Below, one piece after another: positions 41,372-43,693 of a stretch of 43,693 nt of DNA. Where the stretch lies: contig NZ_BAGN01000131.1 in the NCBI RefSeq assembly GCF_000308835.1, forward strand, positions 1-43,693, read 5' to 3'. The number at the start of each line of letters is the position of its first letter. Position 1 is the first letter of the stretch. The translations under genes and the position numbers were made by a program. The notes under the pieces were generated by a model, which did not search any database, was not told the DNA's origin, and saw nothing but the letters and a program-made list of their open reading frames with translations. The DNA is from Nocardia vinacea NBRC 16497. GTDB lineage: Bacteria > Actinomycetota > Actinomycetes > Mycobacteriales > Mycobacteriaceae.

Positions 41372-43693
41372 TTACGCGTTGAAGTACTTGGCCTCCGGAT
41401 GCAGCAACACGAACGCATCGGTCGACTGTTCCGGATGCAGTTGCAACTCCTCCGACAGTACGACGCCGATGCGGTCGGCCCCGAGCAGGTCGACCAATTT
41501 CGCCCGATCCTCCAGTTCCGGGCAGGCGCCGTAACCGAAGGAGTAGCGGGCGCCGCGGTAGCCGAGTTTGAAGTACTCCTGCACATCCGAAGGGTCGGAG
41601 TCGGCGATCGAATGCCCTTCCAGCACCAGCTCTTCGCGGACGCGGCGGTGCCAGTATTCGGCGAGCGCCTCGGTGAGCTGGACGCCGATGCCGTGCACCT
41701 CGAGGTAGTCGCGGTAGTTGTCCGCCGCGAACAGCTCATTGGCGAAGTCGGCGATCGGCTGCCCCATGGTGACCAATTGGAACGGCAGCACATCGACCTG
41801 ACCGGTTTCGCGGGCGCGTTCGCGCGAGCGGATAAAGTCGGCGATGCACAGGAACCGGTCGCGCTGCTGGCGCGGGAAGGTGAACCGGTAGCGTTGCGGC
41901 GCATCGGGATTCGGGTCGGTCAGCACGATGACGTCATCGCCCTCGGAGACCGCGGGGAAGTATCCGTAGACCAGGGCCGCATGTTGCAGTACGCCTTCGG
42001 TGGACAGCCGGTCCAGCCAGTACCGCAGCCGCGGCCGACCCTCGGTCTCCACCAACTCCTCGTAGCTCGGGCCCTCACCGCCGCGCTGACCGCGCAGACC
42101 CCACTGGCCGAGGAATAGCGCGCGCTCGTCGAGCAGTCCCGAATACTCGTGCAGCGAAACGCCTTTTACCACTCGGGTGTCCCAGAACGGGGGCACCGCG
42201 ACCGGCAGGTCCGCGGCGACATCGGAGCGCGCGGGCACCTCGATCGGCACCTCGGCCGCCTTGCGCTGTTCGGCGATCCGTTTGGAACGCTCGTGCCGCG
42301 CCTTGCGCTCGGCCGCCTTCTCGCGTTCCGCGATCGCCGCCGGGCTGTCCGGATCGATGCCGCCGCCGCGCTTGCGGGTCATGATGTCGTCCATCAGCCG
42401 CAGGCCCTCGAAGGCGTCGCGGGCGTAGTGCACATCGCCGTGGTAGACCTCGGTGAGATCGTTCTCGACGTAGGCGCGGGTCAGCGCCGCACCGCCGAGC
42501 AGCACGGGGAACTGGTCCGCGACACCCTTGGCGTTGAGCTCCTCCAGATTCTCCTTCATCACCACGGTCGACTTCACCAGCAGACCGGACATGCCGATCA
42601 CATCGGCCTTCTTGTCGACGGCGGCGTCGAGAATGGTCGCGATCGGCTGCTTGATGCCGAGGTTGACGACCTCGTAGCCGTTGTTGGACAGGATGATGTC
42701 GACGAGATTCTTGCCGATATCGTGCACGTCGCCCTTGACGGTGGCCAGCACGATGCGCCCCTTACCGCTGTCGTCGGTGGCCTCCATATGCGGCTCGAGA
42801 TAGGCGACCGCCGCCTTCATCACCTCGGCCGACTGCAGCACGAACGGCAGTTGCATCTGGCCGGAGCCGAATAGCTCACCGACCGTCTTCATGCCCGACA
42901 GCAGCGTCTCATTGATGATCCGCAGCGGCGGCACCTCGGTCATGGCGGCATCGAGATCGGCCTCCATCCCGGCCTTCTCCCCGTCGACGATCCGGCGTTC
43001 GAGCCGCTCGAACAGCGGCAGCGCCGCCAACTCCTCGGCGCGCGAGGCCCGCGACGACGAAGTCGACACACCCTCGAACAGCGACATGAGCTTCTGCAGC
43101 GGGTCGTAATCGTCACGACGGCGGTCGTAGACCAGGTCCAGTGCGGTCTCGCGCTGCTCCTCCGGAATGCGGGCGATCGGCAGGATCTTGGAGGCGTGCA
43201 CGATGGCGGAATCCAGTCCGGCCTGCACGCATTCGTGCATGAATACCGAATTCAGCACCTGGCGCGCGGCGGGATTGAGGCCGAAGGAGATATTCGACAG
43301 ACCGAGGGTGGTCTGCACCTCGGGATGCTTCTGCTTGAGCAGCCGGATGGCCTCGATGGTTTCGACGCCGTCGCGCCGCGACTCCTCCTGGCCGGTGCCC
43401 AGGGTGAAGGTCAGCGTGTCGATGATGATGTCGCTTTCGCGCAGACCCCAGTTGCCGGTGATATCGGCAATGAGCCGCTCGGCGATCTCCACCTTCTTCT
43501 CGGCCGTGCGGGCCTGGCCCACCTCATCGATGGTCAGCGCGACCACCGCCGCGCCGTGTTCGGCGACCAGCTTCATCGTCTGCTGGAACCGGGAGTCCGG
43601 ACCGTCGCCGTCCTCGTAGTTCACCGAGTTGACGGCGCAGCGACCACCGAGATGTTCCAAACCGGCTTGCAGGACCGGGGTTTCGGTGGAGTC
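41372..43693 (-). CDS. metH: cobalamin-dependent methionine synthase, C-terminal ~770 residues
   Basis: The frame is open to the window edge, so the homocysteine-binding domain and start lie outside. Visible in order are the folate-binding barrel (GGRCAVNSVNYEDGDGPDSR, then TLGLSNISFGLN), the cap and B12-binding domains with the cobalamin motif GDVHDIGKNL and LPFVLQSAEVMKA, and the activation domain that binds S-adenosylmethionine (GYRGARYSFGYGACPELEDR). The end is LHPEAKYFNA, typical of MetH. It transfers a methyl group from methyltetrahydrofolate to homocysteine. The position next to hisE/hisG agrees with M. tuberculosis. No cobalamin riboswitch can be assessed because the 5' end is not present. 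Confidence 0.96.
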   Translation of the reverse strand, partial: DSTETPVLQAGLEHLGGRCAVNSVNYEDGDGPDSRFQQTMKLVAEHGAAVVALTIDEVGQARTAEKKVEIAERLIADITGNWGLRESDIIIDTLTFTLGTGQEESRRDGVETIEAIRLLKQKHPEVQTTLGLSNISFGLNPAARQVLNSVFMHECVQAGLDSAIVHASKILPIARIPEEQRETALDLVYDRRRDDYDPLQKLMSLFEGVSTSSSRASRAEELAALPLFERLERRIVDGEKAGMEADLDAAMTEVPPLRIINETLLSGMKTVGELFGSGQMQLPFVLQSAEVMKAAVAYLEPHMEATDDSGKGRIVLATVKGDVHDIGKNLVDIILSNNGYEVVNLGIKQPIATILDAAVDKKADVIGMSGLLVKSTVVMKENLEELNAKGVADQFPVLLGGAALTRAYVENDLTEVYHGDVHYARDAFEGLRLMDDIMTRKRGGGIDPDSPAAIAEREKAAERKARHERSKRIAEQRKAAEVPIEVPARSDVAADLPVAVPPFWDTRVVKGVSLHEYSGLLDERALFLGQWGLRGQRGGEGPSYEELVETEGRPRLRYWLDRLSTEGVLQHAALVYGYFPAVSEGDDVIVLTDPNPDAPQRYRFTFPRQQRDRFLCIADFIRSRERARETGQVDVLPFQLVTMGQPIADFANELFAADNYRDYLEVHGIGVQLTEALAEYWHRRVREELVLEGHSIADSDPSDVQEYFKLGYRGARYSFGYGACPELEDRAKLVDLLGADRIGVVLSEELQLHPEQSTDAFVLLHPEAKYFNA

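Overview
The window is high-GC actinobacterial DNA. It most likely comes from a Nocardia-like member of the Mycobacteriales: it carries a Pup-proteasome ATPase (mpa/ARC), several F420-type enzymes, GTG/TTG and leaderless starts, and a gene order on the right (mpa, lppK-like lipoprotein, trmI, RecB-like nuclease, hisG, hisE, metH) that matches M. tuberculosis Rv2115c-Rv2124c as I remember it. No rRNA, tRNA or CRISPR array was seen.

Layout. 1-1.3 kb: the end of an old-yellow-enzyme-family gene and a Baeyer-Villiger-type monooxygenase cut off at about half length. 1.3-4.9 kb: a decayed accessory stretch with an intact epoxide hydrolase/CGNR-regulator divergent pair, LuxR and deazaflavin-reductase fragments and a frameshifted IS3-family transposase. 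4.9-8.7 kb: F420-type nitroreductase, Nudix hydrolase, a 23-codon ORF, AIM24, ArsC-like and GT39-like genes. 8.8-18.8 kb: a ten-gene minus-strand operon for reductive pyrimidine (or hydantoin) catabolism with its own ABC importer and a divergent MocR regulator. Most of its genes overlap by 4 nt, and it includes a 32-codon ORF overlapping both neighbours. 18.8-25.7 kb: CocE-like lipoprotein hydrolase, exported cyclophilin, an F420-type LLM enzyme behind a textbook MerR-type promoter, a lipase remnant, a VOC protein, and a TetR gene overlapping a second GT39-like gene paralogous to the first.

25.8-43.7 kb: the conserved mpa-his-metH neighbourhood. mpa is not followed here by dop-pup-prcBA. A YeiH-family transporter is preceded by a 44-codon membrane-protein gene that looks like its detached N-terminal helix. 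Between hisE and the HAD-kinase-metH block sits an accessory insertion: a lone, catalytically complete TnpB and a tight three-gene cassette (Fe(II)/2OG oxygenase, SAM methyltransferase, carnitine-acyltransferase-family enzyme). The cassette is the best candidate for an undescribed pathway: methylation, hydroxylation and O-acylation of a small molecule. A short degenerate copy of the metH 3' end lies between metH and the kinase.

Starts were chosen from ribosome-binding sites, overlaps and family alignment from memory; no database search was possible.
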